A stretch of 64,000 nt of DNA from contig BNCN01000010.1 in NCBI GenBank assembly GCA_014656495.1, positions 186,001 through 250,000 on the forward strand, written 5' to 3'. Numbering within the stretch: position 1 is the stretch's first letter; the number at the start of each line of letters is the position of its first letter. The DNA comes from Comamonas sp. KCTC 72670 (GTDB lineage: Bacteria; Myxococcota; Myxococcia; Myxococcales; Myxococcaceae). The notes beneath the pieces were generated by a model. That model was not told where the DNA came from and did not search any database. It worked only from the letters and a program-made list of their open reading frames with translations. Both the position numbers and the translations under genes were made by a program. Shown here piece after piece: positions 25,671 through 34,748 of the stretch.

Positions 25671-26246
25671 TCAGACCTCCTCGAACTTGCCGCCGAAGAT
25701 GCCGTTCGCTTCGAAGGCATCCTTGATCTCCTCGTCGACAATGATTGGCAAGTGCCATCCCCACGTCCGAAACACACGCGTATCCCCCACCTTTGACTTG
25801 TCGATTCGCAGTCCAATAACGGAGCGGTACTCACCTGCCCTGTGCGCATGCAGCTCTTCATCGGCAGTAAAGAACTGGACCTCCCGGCATGCAGCAGCAT
25901 CAATGCAACGAATCGTTCGCGTTGCATTAAGCAGAAAGTAGGCATTGGACTCACCGTCAACGTCGACTGGGAATAGCTGAACGTCATCGGGGGCCAGTTC
26001 ACGGAACACGGAAGCGACTCGCTCACTGACAATCGGAGTTCCACCCGCTCCAGCGAACTCGATATCGAGCGGCTCCCCGGGCCTGAAAATCGGAATCCGC
26101 AACCTCTCACGAAGCTCGATAGGCCGTCCTTCGGTGAACCTCCAAATGTCGTCGACCTCATTTCCCGCTGAGTCGGTCGGGTCTGAAAGATACCAGCGCC
26201 CCTTCACATACACATCAACCCCTAGGGCAAAGAAGCGTCGTTCCAC
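25671..26246 (-). CDS. Imm11-type immunity protein
   Basis: 191 residues. 'KGRWYLSDPTDSAGNEVDDI' with 'FTEGRPI' at the N-terminus and 'ELHAHRAGEYRSVIGLRIDK' followed by 'RVFRTWGWHLPIIVDEEIKD' match the Imm11/DUF1629 family, common in myxobacteria as partners of polymorphic toxins. It starts 3 nt after the toxin gene on the same strand. It should neutralise the AHH nuclease in the producer and its kin. The function is inferred from family and pairing. Confidence 0.8.
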   Translation of the reverse strand: MERRFFALGVDVYVKGRWYLSDPTDSAGNEVDDIWRFTEGRPIELRERLRIPIFRPGEPLDIEFAGAGGTPIVSERVASVFRELAPDDVQLFPVDVDGESNAYFLLNATRTIRCIDAAACREVQFFTADEELHAHRAGEYRSVIGLRIDKSKVGDTRVFRTWGWHLPIIVDEEIKDAFEANGIFGGKFEEV

Positions 26247-26249
26247 GGC

Positions 26250-27572
26250 CTATTCCTTGGAGCCTTTTGTAATCAGCACCCGCATCTCCGACCCCTTACT
26301 TACGAGTTCCTGCGCAATCTTGGCAAGCTCGCCCGTCAGTGCAGCCCGGCACTGTTCAACACCTCTGCACGATCTCATAACGGAGCGAATCCGACGCAAG
26401 ACCACTCCATGATACTCGGCGGGGTGAGGCCCCTTGTGCCCCCGGATTCGAACCAGATTAGAGGGATCGCTCAACTTCATTCCCGCCCTGTTAAAGAGCT
26501 TCTCGAATTCTGGCGTCCACGGCCCACCATTTGCGTCCGAGACGGAGTTCTTATCCGTGCAGATGTGATGAACGTTGCCATCGGGATCGCCCTGAATCCG
26601 CCCTCCGACTCCCACGGCAGGGGTAGCCCCAGCGCCTTCGTCCATCACGACCGCGGCGACCGCTGTCGGTGCGAGCGTCACGTTCAGCACCCCTGCCGAC
26701 GAAATCGAGATCGCCTGAACCTCCCCAGCCAGTGCACCCGATAGCTGGAAGCCCCCTTCAAGCTGCGCCCGGGAAGCCGCCTGAGCGAAGCCCGGCATCT
26801 TCGGTCCCTGTGACGCCATCGCGCTCTTCCCGCCCAGCGCTGACAACGCGACGATCACCAGGACGCGGGCCCCGTTGTCCCCCAGCACCTTTCCGAAGCG
26901 ATGCCCAGCCCGTTCCAGTTCCGCGAAGCCCGCCGCATCCCGGGACTCGTCGAGCAAGCGCAGAAACCCCTGCCCGAGGTTCCACACCGGCCCCGTCCCA
27001 AGATAGGCAATCAACGAGGCGGTCAGTGCAATCGCGATGACCTTCGTCATGGGCTCGGGCGCGACCAACATCACGAGCGCCACCCCAATCATGCTTGTCA
27101 CCATCGCTCGCAGCGCGGCGGGGTTCACCATGTCGCGAATCGCGTCCTCGACGCCCGCCCACACCGTGTCGAGCGCGAAGTAGAGCGCGAGCATTCGCCG
27201 TTCGGAAGGCCCCAGCGAAAACCCACCGGCAAGCATGCTCAGGCAGCTATGGGGCTCGTCCTGCCGCTGGCAAATGCGCTCGTATGCCGAAGGGCCCGAC
27301 CTGCCTCGCGCGCCGTCAACGAGCCCCTCAGATGATGCGAGCAACGAGCGGCGACCGTCCTCTTCAACTTCCCTGAAGGCGACGTCGAGCCTCATGTCGA
27401 GCACGAGCTGCGCGACAGCACGCTTGAACTCCTCTTTGCCTATCTCGACAGGGTCGGACTCAACTGGAGTGAAGGCGATTGGCTCTCCGAGCCCCGTGTT
27501 CAGATGCACGACACGAGTCGACGCGCACCCGCTCGCAAGCAGCAACAGTACAGCAATTACTGAAGCCCTCAT
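26250..27572 (-). CDS. SitA-like lipoprotein toxin with AHH nuclease domain
   Basis: 440 residues from the ATG at 27572, chosen because it gives a lipoprotein signal ending in 'LLLLASGC' (Cys17). The middle has hydrophobic stretches ('TSMIGVALVMLVAPEPMTKV', 'AIALTASLIAYLG') in a region shared by many myxobacterial lipoprotein toxins. The C-terminus is an AHH/Endo VII-type nuclease: 'GNVHHICTDKN', 'NLVRIRGHKGPHPAEYHGVV'. SitA lipoproteins are passed between kin by TraAB outer-membrane exchange and kill cells lacking the immunity protein. The immunity gene follows directly. Confidence 0.8.
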   Translation of the reverse strand: MRASVIAVLLLLASGCASTRVVHLNTGLGEPIAFTPVESDPVEIGKEEFKRAVAQLVLDMRLDVAFREVEEDGRRSLLASSEGLVDGARGRSGPSAYERICQRQDEPHSCLSMLAGGFSLGPSERRMLALYFALDTVWAGVEDAIRDMVNPAALRAMVTSMIGVALVMLVAPEPMTKVIAIALTASLIAYLGTGPVWNLGQGFLRLLDESRDAAGFAELERAGHRFGKVLGDNGARVLVIVALSALGGKSAMASQGPKMPGFAQAASRAQLEGGFQLSGALAGEVQAISISSAGVLNVTLAPTAVAAVVMDEGAGATPAVGVGGRIQGDPDGNVHHICTDKNSVSDANGGPWTPEFEKLFNRAGMKLSDPSNLVRIRGHKGPHPAEYHGVVLRRIRSVMRSCRGVEQCRAALTGELAKIAQELVSKGSEMRVLITKGSKE

Positions 27573-28067
27573 GTAGCCCCGGGTCAGCCGCCAGCACATC
27601 GGCAAGCGTAAGGCCACATACCAGTCAAGTCTGACAATCTCCATGGTCCTACGAGACCATGGAAACCTTGAAGGTTTACTGCATCACCAGCATCGACGTC
27701 GTCCAGGACTGGGCAGCATGAAATCCCGGTGAGCAGCGCGCCGATACGCGACTCCGAAGGGCACAACCGCGACCGTCAGGCCGCCCCCAGCCCACGGGCC
27801 CCACCACTATCAGTTCGCGGGCCTCGCAACGGCGAACACGGCCCCAAGACCGGCAAGCAAGGCCACAACGGCGACCGTAAAGGACACGTCCCTGGCCTGC
27901 TGGAGTAGCGATTCGTTCGCGGCGCTCAGTCGCTCAATCTCCGATGCGGTTCGAACGCAGCGACGCTCCGACAGCCAGCGGCAGACCCCCAATACCTACA
28001 ATGAAATCAGATCGCATCCATGTCATGATAGGCACTTCGGACTCACTAAAACTCTCATTCACGCCCC
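27573..28067. other. intergenic region upstream of the toxin and esterase genes
   Basis: Nearly 500 bp between two divergent genes. It holds a 9-bp hairpin upstream of the toxin gene and a weak minus-strand frame (27810-27992) encoding a short helix plus one C-terminal membrane segment ('FTVAVVALLAGLGAVFAVAR'). I saw no start or ribosome site that would settle that frame as a gene, and nothing else. Confidence 0.4.
27640..27663 (-). repeat. inverted repeat upstream of the toxin gene
   Basis: TCCATGGTC-CTACGA-GACCATGGA, a perfect 9-bp inverted repeat about 70 bp before the toxin start. It could be an operator or an RNA hairpin in the toxin leader. No regulator is known. Confidence 0.45.
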
Positions 28068-29054
28068 ATGACGCGTCCAATCGCCCCACCCGCCTTCGAC
28101 CCTCAACTGGCCGCCCTCCTGCCCTCGCTGGAGGGATTCGTCCCTCGGCAGATGTCTCTGGACCAGCTCGAGCGCTTCCGCGCACTGAGCCACGTGACCC
28201 GAGAGTCCCTGCTCGGTGATGCCGACGTCCGCTGCGTCGACCATCGCATCCCCGGGTACCAGGGTGCTGAAATCGAGGTGTCGGTCATCACGCGTCGGGA
28301 CCACTCGGTTCCGGGCCCCGCCGTCTATCACATCCATGGCGGCGGCATGGTGATGGGGACCCGCTTCGCCGGAGCAATGCCACTCGTCGATTGGGCGCTC
28401 CAGCACGATGCGGTCTGCGTCACGGTCGAGTATCGGCTGGCCCCCGAACACCCAGCGCCCATCCCGGTGGAGGACTGCTACTCCGGCCTGACGTGGATGG
28501 CGGCACATGCAGCCGAGCTCCAGTTCGATCCCCAGCAACTCGTGATCTTCGGCGGAAGTGGCGGCGGAGGCCTCGCGGCGGGAACCACGCTTCTGGCGCG
28601 AGATCGTCACGGTCCCCGCCTGCTGGGTCAGCTCCTGCAATGCCCCATGCTGGACGACCGGAACAACACCGAGTCCGCCCACCAGTACGAAGGTGTTGGC
28701 ATCTGGGACCGCACCAGCAACCTGACCGCCTGGCGGGCCGTGCTCGGGGACCGCTGCGGAAGTGATGACGTGTCACCCTACTCCGCGCCCGCACGCGCCT
28801 CGGACCTCCGGGGCCTGCCGCCGACCTTCATCGACGTCGGCGCCGCGGAGACCTTCCGCGACGAAGCCGTGGCCTACGCCCAAGGCATCCTCGCCGCCGG
28901 TGGGGAATGCGACCTTCACGTCTGGGGTGGGGCCTTCCACGGCTTCTATGACATCGCGCCCCAGTCCGAGCTGGCGCGGGCCTGCATCGCCACCCGGAAC
29001 GCCTGGCTCGCGCGGATGTTCGCTCGGGGCGCCAGGGCGAAGTCCCCTTCATGA
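28068..29054 (+). CDS. alpha/beta hydrolase, HSL-type esterase
   Basis: 328 residues. The oxyanion-hole motif 'YHIHGGGMVMGT' (~85-96), the nucleophile elbow 'IFGGSGGGGLAAG', and later 'FIDVGAAETFRDEAV' (Asp/Glu region) and 'WGGAFHGFYD' (His) match the hormone-sensitive-lipase family (alpha/beta hydrolase fold-3), which hydrolyses short-chain esters. No signal peptide, so it is cytoplasmic. It is convergent with the TetR gene. Its substrate is unknown. Confidence 0.86.
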   Translation: MTRPIAPPAFDPQLAALLPSLEGFVPRQMSLDQLERFRALSHVTRESLLGDADVRCVDHRIPGYQGAEIEVSVITRRDHSVPGPAVYHIHGGGMVMGTRFAGAMPLVDWALQHDAVCVTVEYRLAPEHPAPIPVEDCYSGLTWMAAHAAELQFDPQQLVIFGGSGGGGLAAGTTLLARDRHGPRLLGQLLQCPMLDDRNNTESAHQYEGVGIWDRTSNLTAWRAVLGDRCGSDDVSPYSAPARASDLRGLPPTFIDVGAAETFRDEAVAYAQGILAAGGECDLHVWGGAFHGFYDIAPQSELARACIATRNAWLARMFARGARAKSPS

Positions 29055-29121
29055 CAAGGCACGGCGCCCGGCCGTCACCGAGGAGGCTCGGCCGGCGTGC
29101 AGTGCCTTCACGGCACGTGAA

Positions 29122-29727
29122 TCAAGCGCCCTCGTCCCGAGCCCAATCCGCCACCTCGCTCGCGGTGGCGCGCGCGAGCTTCGCCGCCTCCGCGGGGTCC
29201 AATCGAGCGGTCACGAGCACCCCAATGACAGCCCCCACCAACAGCTCCACCCTGCGGGCCACCGACTTCCGAGGGATGACACCTGCTCGCGCCGCCGCCT
29301 CCAAGGCTCGCTGCAGGTGCCCCTGCAAGAGGGCCCGATAGTCCGCCACCGCCCTGTGGGCCTCCGCATCATGCGAGGCCAGCTCCGTGGCCGTGTTGAC
29401 GAGCAGGCACCCTCGCCGCGTCAGGGCCGGCGGCGCGGTGACCATCGTCGTCGCGAGCGACTCGAAGTACGCCGTCACCCGCGATAACCCCGCGGGACTC
29501 GCGTCGAACACCGTCAATCGAGGCGTGATGACCTCCTGGAGGTACAGCGCCACGGCCCGCGTGAAGAGCCCCCGCTTGCTCTCGAACGCCTGGTACAGGC
29601 TGGAGCGGTTCAGCCCCGTGGCCGCCTCCAGGTCCGACAGCGACGTGGCCTCGTAGCCTCGCGACCAGAACACCCCCAGCGCCTTGCGCACCGCCTCCGT
29701 CTCGTCGAACGCCCGCGTCCGCGCCAC
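29122..29727 (-). CDS. TetR-family repressor
   Basis: 201 residues. The N-terminal HTH reads 'ALGVFWSRGYEATSLSDLEA' and 'TGLNRSSLYQAFESKRGLF', typical of TetR proteins. The C-terminal helical domain would bind a small ligand; 'RRGCLLVNTATELAS' is common in the TetR_C/AcrR-like group. It is divergent from the DUF1304 gene, and an inverted repeat in the 90-bp gap is its likely operator. Probably autoregulated and controlling the DUF1304 gene. Confidence 0.87.
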   Translation of the reverse strand: MARTRAFDETEAVRKALGVFWSRGYEATSLSDLEAATGLNRSSLYQAFESKRGLFTRAVALYLQEVITPRLTVFDASPAGLSRVTAYFESLATTMVTAPPALTRRGCLLVNTATELASHDAEAHRAVADYRALLQGHLQRALEAAARAGVIPRKSVARRVELLVGAVIGVLVTARLDPAEAAKLARATASEVADWARDEGA

Positions 29728-29747
29728 GGCACCCTCCTTGACAATTC

Positions 29748-29788
29748 TGGACTGATCGTTTCAATTCAATTCCGAACCGACTGGTCCA
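29748..29788. promoter_or_regulatory. likely TetR operator between divergent genes
   Basis: Half-sites TGGACTGATCGTTTC (29748-29762) and, on the other strand, TGGACCAGTCGGTTC (29774-29788) agree at 11 of 15 positions as an inverted repeat. A TTGACA at 29738-29743 is a candidate -35 for the DUF1304 gene, so the repeat would cover the -10 region. Confidence 0.55.
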
Positions 29789-29817
29789 AAATACCGAAAC
29801 TCCGGAGGGGAGTCATC

Positions 29818-30207
29818 ATGTCGCCACTCGCACAGGTCTTCGCGGTCGCCGCAGCGCTCATGCACGTCCTGTTCTTCGTCATGGAGAGCATCGTCTTTTC
29901 ACAGCCCCAGGTCTGGAAGCGCTTCGGACTGAAGTCCCAGGCGGACGCGGACATCGTGAAGCCCATGGCGCTCAACCAGGGCTTCTACAACCTGTTCCTC
30001 GCGCTGGGCGTGCTGGTGGGCATCGCCCTCGTGCACACCGGCGCGGTTGCCCCCGGCGTGACGGCCGTCGTGTTCGGCTGTGCGTGCATGCTGCTGGCGG
30101 CGGTCGTGCTCGTGTCCAGCAACCGCCGCTTCTTCAAGGCCAGCCTCATGCAGGGCACCCTGCCCTTCCTGGCCCTCGCGCTCATCACCGCGCACCTGCG
30201 GGCATGA
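29818..30207 (+). CDS. DUF1304 membrane protein
   Basis: 129 residues with four predicted membrane helices (~1-25, ~50-72, ~76-98, ~106-125). 'HVLFFVMESIVFSQPQVWKR' and 'ALNQGFYNLFLALG' are the conserved parts of DUF1304. GGAGGGG lies upstream of the ATG. The role of the family is not known; the divergent TetR gene suggests a small-molecule or stress-induced membrane function. Confidence 0.87.
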   Translation: MSPLAQVFAVAAALMHVLFFVMESIVFSQPQVWKRFGLKSQADADIVKPMALNQGFYNLFLALGVLVGIALVHTGAVAPGVTAVVFGCACMLLAAVVLVSSNRRFFKASLMQGTLPFLALALITAHLRA

Positions 30208-30412
30208 GAAAGGCTTGCAGGAGCCTGGCACACGACAGCCCCGCGGCGGCGGGCCTTCAGGCAAACGCCCAGGATAAAGCCATACGCCTTGAAACGCCAA
30301 AGGGTGCTTGCCAGGTGAACGGCACTCGACACGCCGCGGGGCATGGCCAGCCCTGTCTGGCTCGAGCCCCTACACTCCTGGGCTCCCTTGCGTATGCCAG
30401 GAGGCTCAAGCC

Positions 30413-32038
30413 ATGGCCGTTTCGACACTGCGCCGCCACGCTGTCGTCCTCAGTCTGTCAGGGCTGTTCATTGCATGCTCCGACACCTCCGAACCGAAGG
30501 AGCCGCCTCCTCCCGAGGAGCCCGCCTCCTGGGACGGAACGTACACGCCCCTGGTTGACCCGACAGATTGGGTCGACCGGGGAGCGTATGCGTCGTGTGC
30601 CTTCACACCGCCCCGAGGCACCGAACTCGACTGCGACGACCCCGCGCTCTTCGACCTGTCACAGTGCGAGCTCGGCTCGCTCTCCACCGTGGACCCGCAT
30701 GGCATCTACCAGATCGACCTGCGCCACACCGCGGGCTACGCGGACTTCGCCAGCATCCGGGTTCCCCAGGATGGCAGCACGGGTACGCTCGATGGATTCG
30801 CGCTCTCGCGGCAGCAACTGACTGGCACCTTCCACGTCTCCGCGACCTACAACCAGCGGGGCGTGAACCGGCAACTGGTCTTCGCGGGCTGCGCCGTTCC
30901 CGAGCCTGGCCTGGTGACAGGCTGCTTCGTCCGCTGCGGCAATGGCAAGGTCGGCTCGTCGGGAACCTTCGAGGCCGCGCGGATGACCTGGGGGCGGAAT
31001 GAAGCAGAGTCAGCTGGCGGCATCCAGCTCGTCTCGGAGAGCGCGGTCGCGTTGGGCAGGCCGGTCGATGTCTACGTCCATCGGCAGCATGCCTACGTCG
31101 TGTCCGTCAATCGCCTCGACGGAGAAGTCCCGGGGGGCCTCACGGTCTTCGACGTCAGCGACCCGAGCCATCCGGTTCGTACGGCGCAAATCACACTCCC
31201 GGGTGACGCGTTCTGGAACGCGGCCTGGACGAAGGAGGATGCGCTCTACATCGCCAGCAGAAGCTCCGGCGTGTTCGTCTTCGACATCTCCCAGCCTGGC
31301 ACGCCCATCCTGGTGCGCAACGTGCCGGGCGGCGCGCCCATCGACGTCCACACGCTCTTCGTGGATGGCACCCGCCTGTATGCCGTGTCACCCGGCCCCG
31401 CGCCTCGCGGCGAGACGCTCATCTTCGACATCTCCGCGCCGCTCAATCCCATCCTGCTCAACCGCTTCGCGGCGTCCGATACGACGTCCCTCATTCCCTC
31501 GGCGCACGACTCCTTCGCCTATCAGGACCGGCTCTACGTCAATCACTTCTCCTCGGGCTACGTCATCTTCGACGTGAAGGACCCGATGAACCCAATCGAG
31601 CTGGGGACCTACACCTTCGACACCGAGAACAGCTTCGCGACGAGCCACGCGGGCGCGGTGACGACCCTGGCCGGGAGAACCATCGCCTTCGAGGGCGGCG
31701 AGTATCAGGGGGCCCACCTGCGCGTCCTGGACGTGACGGACCCCACGAACATCCCGCTCATCGGCAGGTACAAGCTCCGTCCGCAGACCTCCATCCACAA
31801 CATGATTCTCAAGGGACAGAAGCTCTACATCGCCTACTACCACGAGGGGCTGCGGGTGCTGGATGTCTCCACCCCACCGCAGCCTCGCGAGCTTGCCTAC
31901 TTCAACACCTTCCGCGAATCGGACCCCGGTCGGACCGACAACCTGCTCGAAGGCGCCATTGGCATCCGCGTTCCGGGCGATGGCCACGTGTACGTCGTGG
32001 ACACGGCACGCGGACTCCTGATCTTCAACGAACTCTGA
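30413..32038 (+). CDS. LVIVD-repeat surface lipoprotein
   Basis: 541 residues from the ATG at 30413 (GGAGG upstream). The signal ends in 'SGLFIAC' (lipobox). After a Pro-rich spacer, residues ~200-540 hold LVIVD-type beta-propeller repeats: 'GLTVFDVSDPSHPVRTA', 'GVFVFDISQPGTPILVR', 'GYVIFDVKDPMNPIELG', 'HLRVLDVTDPTNIPLIG', 'GLRVLDVSTPPQPRELA'. Such proteins are outer-surface or periplasmic and of unknown role. It stands alone and is convergent with the old yellow enzyme gene. Confidence 0.83.
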   Translation: MAVSTLRRHAVVLSLSGLFIACSDTSEPKEPPPPEEPASWDGTYTPLVDPTDWVDRGAYASCAFTPPRGTELDCDDPALFDLSQCELGSLSTVDPHGIYQIDLRHTAGYADFASIRVPQDGSTGTLDGFALSRQQLTGTFHVSATYNQRGVNRQLVFAGCAVPEPGLVTGCFVRCGNGKVGSSGTFEAARMTWGRNEAESAGGIQLVSESAVALGRPVDVYVHRQHAYVVSVNRLDGEVPGGLTVFDVSDPSHPVRTAQITLPGDAFWNAAWTKEDALYIASRSSGVFVFDISQPGTPILVRNVPGGAPIDVHTLFVDGTRLYAVSPGPAPRGETLIFDISAPLNPILLNRFAASDTTSLIPSAHDSFAYQDRLYVNHFSSGYVIFDVKDPMNPIELGTYTFDTENSFATSHAGAVTTLAGRTIAFEGGEYQGAHLRVLDVTDPTNIPLIGRYKLRPQTSIHNMILKGQKLYIAYYHEGLRVLDVSTPPQPRELAYFNTFRESDPGRTDNLLEGAIGIRVPGDGHVYVVDTARGLLIFNEL

Positions 32039-32043
32039 TCACG

Positions 32044-33162
32044 TCAGACCAGCTCCGCCATGGCCGCTGGGGAGAAGTCCCGCAACGCAGTGTGGTCGCC
32101 CGTGCGAACCTTGGTCACCCACAGCGGGTCGCTGAGGATCGCGCGGCCGACCGCGATCAGGTCGAACTCACCACGCTCCATCCGTCGCACCAGGGCGTCC
32201 AGTCCGACCACCGACGAGCCCTTCCCTCCGAACGCCCCCAGGAAGTCACCCGACAGGCCCACCGAACCCACGGAGATGACCGCCGCGCCGGTCAGCTTCT
32301 TGGCCCATCCGGCGAAGTTGAGGCCCTCCTCACCGTCAAGCTCCGGGAACTCCGGCTCCCAGAAGCGGCGCTGCGAGCAGTGCAGCACGTCCACGCCGGC
32401 CTCCACGAGCGGCACCAACCAGTCCGCCATCGCCTCCGGCGTGGTGGCCAGGCGCGCCTTGAGGTCCTGCTGCTTCCACTGGCTGACGCGCAAGATGAGC
32501 GGGAAGTCAGGCCCCACCGCCTTCCGCACCGCGGACACCACCTCGGCGGCGAAGCGCGCCCGCTCGCGCAGCGTCGCGCCGCCGTAGCGGTCCTCGCGGA
32601 GGTTGGTGCCGCTCCAGAAGAACTGGTCGATGAGGTAGCCGTGGGCGCCGTGGAGCTCGGCTACGTCGAAGCCCAGGCGCTGGGCGTCCGCGGCGGCCCG
32701 AGCGAAGGCCGCGATGGCGTCCGCGATGTCCTCGTCGCGCATCGCCACGCCGCGCGGCTCACCCGGGGCATTGAGGCCCGACGGACTCTCCACGGGAGCC
32801 CCCGGGTCCCAGCCCCTCGGGCTTGAGGTGGCGCCGGTGTGCCAGAGCTGGGGACCCATCTTGCCCCCAGCCGCATGCACGGCCTCGATCACCTCCGCCC
32901 ACCCGCGCAGCGCCGCTTCGCCGTGAAAGAGCGGGATGCTCCCATCGTTTCGCGAGGCCGGGCGGTCAATCACCGTGCCCTCGGACAGAATCAACCCGAC
33001 GCCATCCTCGGCGCGGCGCCGGTAGTAGAGCGCGTTCGCCGCCCCTGGAATGCCCTCCGGGGCGGACATTCGCGTCATCGGCGCCATCACGATGCGGTTG
33101 GCGAGCTCGAGCGACTTCAGCCGGAAGGGCTGGAACAGGATGTCAGTGGACGCTGCGGACAT
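32044..33162 (-). CDS. old yellow enzyme family NADH:flavin oxidoreductase
   Basis: 372 residues, full length. 'NRIVMAPMTRMSA' (FMN binding), 'GPQLWHTGA', 'GFDVAELHGAHGYLIDQF' (His for substrate), 'NLREDRYGG' and 'DLIAVGRAILSDPLWV' are hallmarks of the family. It reduces activated alkenes such as enones or nitro compounds with NAD(P)H. It is divergent from an HxlR regulator with a likely operator between them, so it is probably induced by electrophiles. Confidence 0.92.
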   Translation of the reverse strand: MSAASTDILFQPFRLKSLELANRIVMAPMTRMSAPEGIPGAANALYYRRRAEDGVGLILSEGTVIDRPASRNDGSIPLFHGEAALRGWAEVIEAVHAAGGKMGPQLWHTGATSSPRGWDPGAPVESPSGLNAPGEPRGVAMRDEDIADAIAAFARAAADAQRLGFDVAELHGAHGYLIDQFFWSGTNLREDRYGGATLRERARFAAEVVSAVRKAVGPDFPLILRVSQWKQQDLKARLATTPEAMADWLVPLVEAGVDVLHCSQRRFWEPEFPELDGEEGLNFAGWAKKLTGAAVISVGSVGLSGDFLGAFGGKGSSVVGLDALVRRMERGEFDLIAVGRAILSDPLWVTKVRTGDHTALRDFSPAAMAELV

Positions 33163-33196
33163 GGGGCGGTGCGCTCCGTGTTGGGTTGCGCAATAG

Positions 33197-33211
33197 GTAT
33201 CGGGAAGATAC
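33197..33211. promoter_or_regulatory. likely HxlR operator
   Basis: GTATC-GGGAA-GATAC, a perfect 5-bp inverted repeat centred in the 68-bp gap between the divergent oxidoreductase and HxlR genes. Position and symmetry suit a winged-helix dimer. Confidence 0.45.
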
Positions 33212-33230
33212 TTAGAATCAAGGAGGCACC

Positions 33231-33656
33231 TTGAATCGCCCAGGTATCCCCATGGAAACCTTGCCCACCCCGTGCCAGCCGAGGGTCTTCTCGGCGGATT
33301 GCCCCAGTCGCCTGCTCTTCGACCAGGTCGCCGACAAGTGGTCGATGATGGTGCTGGCGATCCTCGGCGACGGCCCCCATCGGTTCAACGCGATTCGCCG
33401 CCGCATGGAGGGCGTCACCCAGAAGGCGTTGACGCAGTGCCTGCGGCGCCTCGAACGCAATGGCCTTATCGACCGCCGCATCATCCCGGTCTCTCCCATT
33501 GGCGTGGAGTACACGCTGACGCCGCTGGGCCGTTCGCTGCTGGGGCCCTTCAAGGCGCTGTACGCGTGGATGTACGCGAACATCCCGCAGGTCGAGCAGG
33601 CACGGCAGGCTTACGACCAACGAACCGCGGCCCACGGCCAGGACGAAGCCGCCTGA
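33231..33656 (+). CDS. HxlR-family transcriptional regulator
   Basis: 141 residues. The TTG at 33231 is preferred because AAGGAGG lies 4 nt upstream; an ATG at 33252 has no ribosome site. 'FDQVADKWSMMVLAILGDGP' and 'HRFNAIRRRMEGVTQKALTQ' with 'LRRLERNGLIDRR' form the HxlR winged helix. A single Cys in 'SADCPSR' is placed as in thiol-based HxlR sensors such as YodB/HypR. It probably controls the divergent old yellow enzyme gene in response to electrophiles. Confidence 0.87.
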   Translation: MNRPGIPMETLPTPCQPRVFSADCPSRLLFDQVADKWSMMVLAILGDGPHRFNAIRRRMEGVTQKALTQCLRRLERNGLIDRRIIPVSPIGVEYTLTPLGRSLLGPFKALYAWMYANIPQVEQARQAYDQRTAAHGQDEAA

Positions 33657-33749
33657 CCCGCCGCGGGCAATGTGCGCGGTGTCCGTCACCCCCGCATGCG
33701 AATCTCCGCGCCGCGCCATCTCCGCCGCCCACTCCGAGGCCGTCCATCC

Positions 33750-34682
33750 ATGTCCCCATCACACCGCGTCCCGCGCGCGCTGGCTGTTGCCGTCCTCCCG
33801 CTCTTTTCAGCCTGCTCCTCTCCCCCCGAATGCACGGAGAACCGCGACTGTGCCTCACGAGGGCCAGACATCGTCTGCGTCGAAGAGCGCTGCGTTCAGG
33901 CCGCCGCTCCCGATGCGGGAACCCACGACGCGGGCACGGAGGACGCGGGGGTCGTTGACCCGGAACCACCAGACGCGGGCACGGAGGAAGCGGATGGTGG
34001 AACGGATGCGGGCGCGGGGGATGCCGGTGCTCCGGATTCGGGTACGGATGGCGGCAGCTCCGCGCCGGAGGCCTCGCTGCGCATCACGGAGATCAATCCC
34101 GACAGGCAGCAGGACCTCATCGAGCTGGTGGCGGTCACCGGCGGCACGCTGACGGGCATCGTCCTCGAGGAGCTCACCAACTCCGGCTTCAGGTTCACCT
34201 TCCCGCAGGGCTACATGGTGGAGACGGGAGACGTCGTGGTGCTCCACCTCGGGGGCTCGTGCACCGATGCCCCAGGGAACCCTGGCTCCTGTGGCCAGAC
34301 CGAGCCCTTCACCCTCCGCGCCTGGGACTTCAGCACGCCCGGCTCGCTGAGCTACTCGGGCAAAGTCTTCGAGCTGTTCGCCTCCAATGGCTCGCCCGTG
34401 GATGGCGTTCCCTTCGTCCGGGCCTCGGGAGAGATGCCCAACAACCTCGCTGCCGCGGTGCAGCGCCTGCAGGCGGACCGCGTCTGGGACCCCACGCCCT
34501 GCGTCCACAACCCCGCCTCGCAGTTCGCCCGAGACCGCTACTGCCGGAACATCGCCGTGGACTGGTCCAACCTCGACCCGAACTCCAGCGTCATGCGCAT
34601 CTCCGGGAGTGAGCCGCTGGCGACGCCCGGGGCGAAAACGCAGTGGAGCGGCCCACTGCCTTCTCGCTGGGGGACGTACTGA
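33750..34682 (+). CDS. lipoprotein with lamin-tail-like domain
   Basis: 310 residues from the ATG at 33750. The signal ends in 'PLFSAC' (lipobox). Residues ~55-105 are an Asp/Gly/Thr/Ala repeat linker built on 'DAG'/'DAGT' units, common in myxobacterial surface proteins. Then 'SLRITEINPDRQQDLIELVA' and 'GYMVETGDVVVLHLGGSC' resemble a lamin-tail domain. Its role is unknown; probably a cell-surface or vesicle lipoprotein. Confidence 0.75.
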   Translation: MSPSHRVPRALAVAVLPLFSACSSPPECTENRDCASRGPDIVCVEERCVQAAAPDAGTHDAGTEDAGVVDPEPPDAGTEEADGGTDAGAGDAGAPDSGTDGGSSAPEASLRITEINPDRQQDLIELVAVTGGTLTGIVLEELTNSGFRFTFPQGYMVETGDVVVLHLGGSCTDAPGNPGSCGQTEPFTLRAWDFSTPGSLSYSGKVFELFASNGSPVDGVPFVRASGEMPNNLAAAVQRLQADRVWDPTPCVHNPASQFARDRYCRNIAVDWSNLDPNSSVMRISGSEPLATPGAKTQWSGPLPSRWGTY

Positions 34683-34748
34683 AGCCGACTCGAAGCGCGT
34701 CGAGGCCTGTAAACAGCGTGCCCTTGCGATGAGCGCGGGCACATCCCT

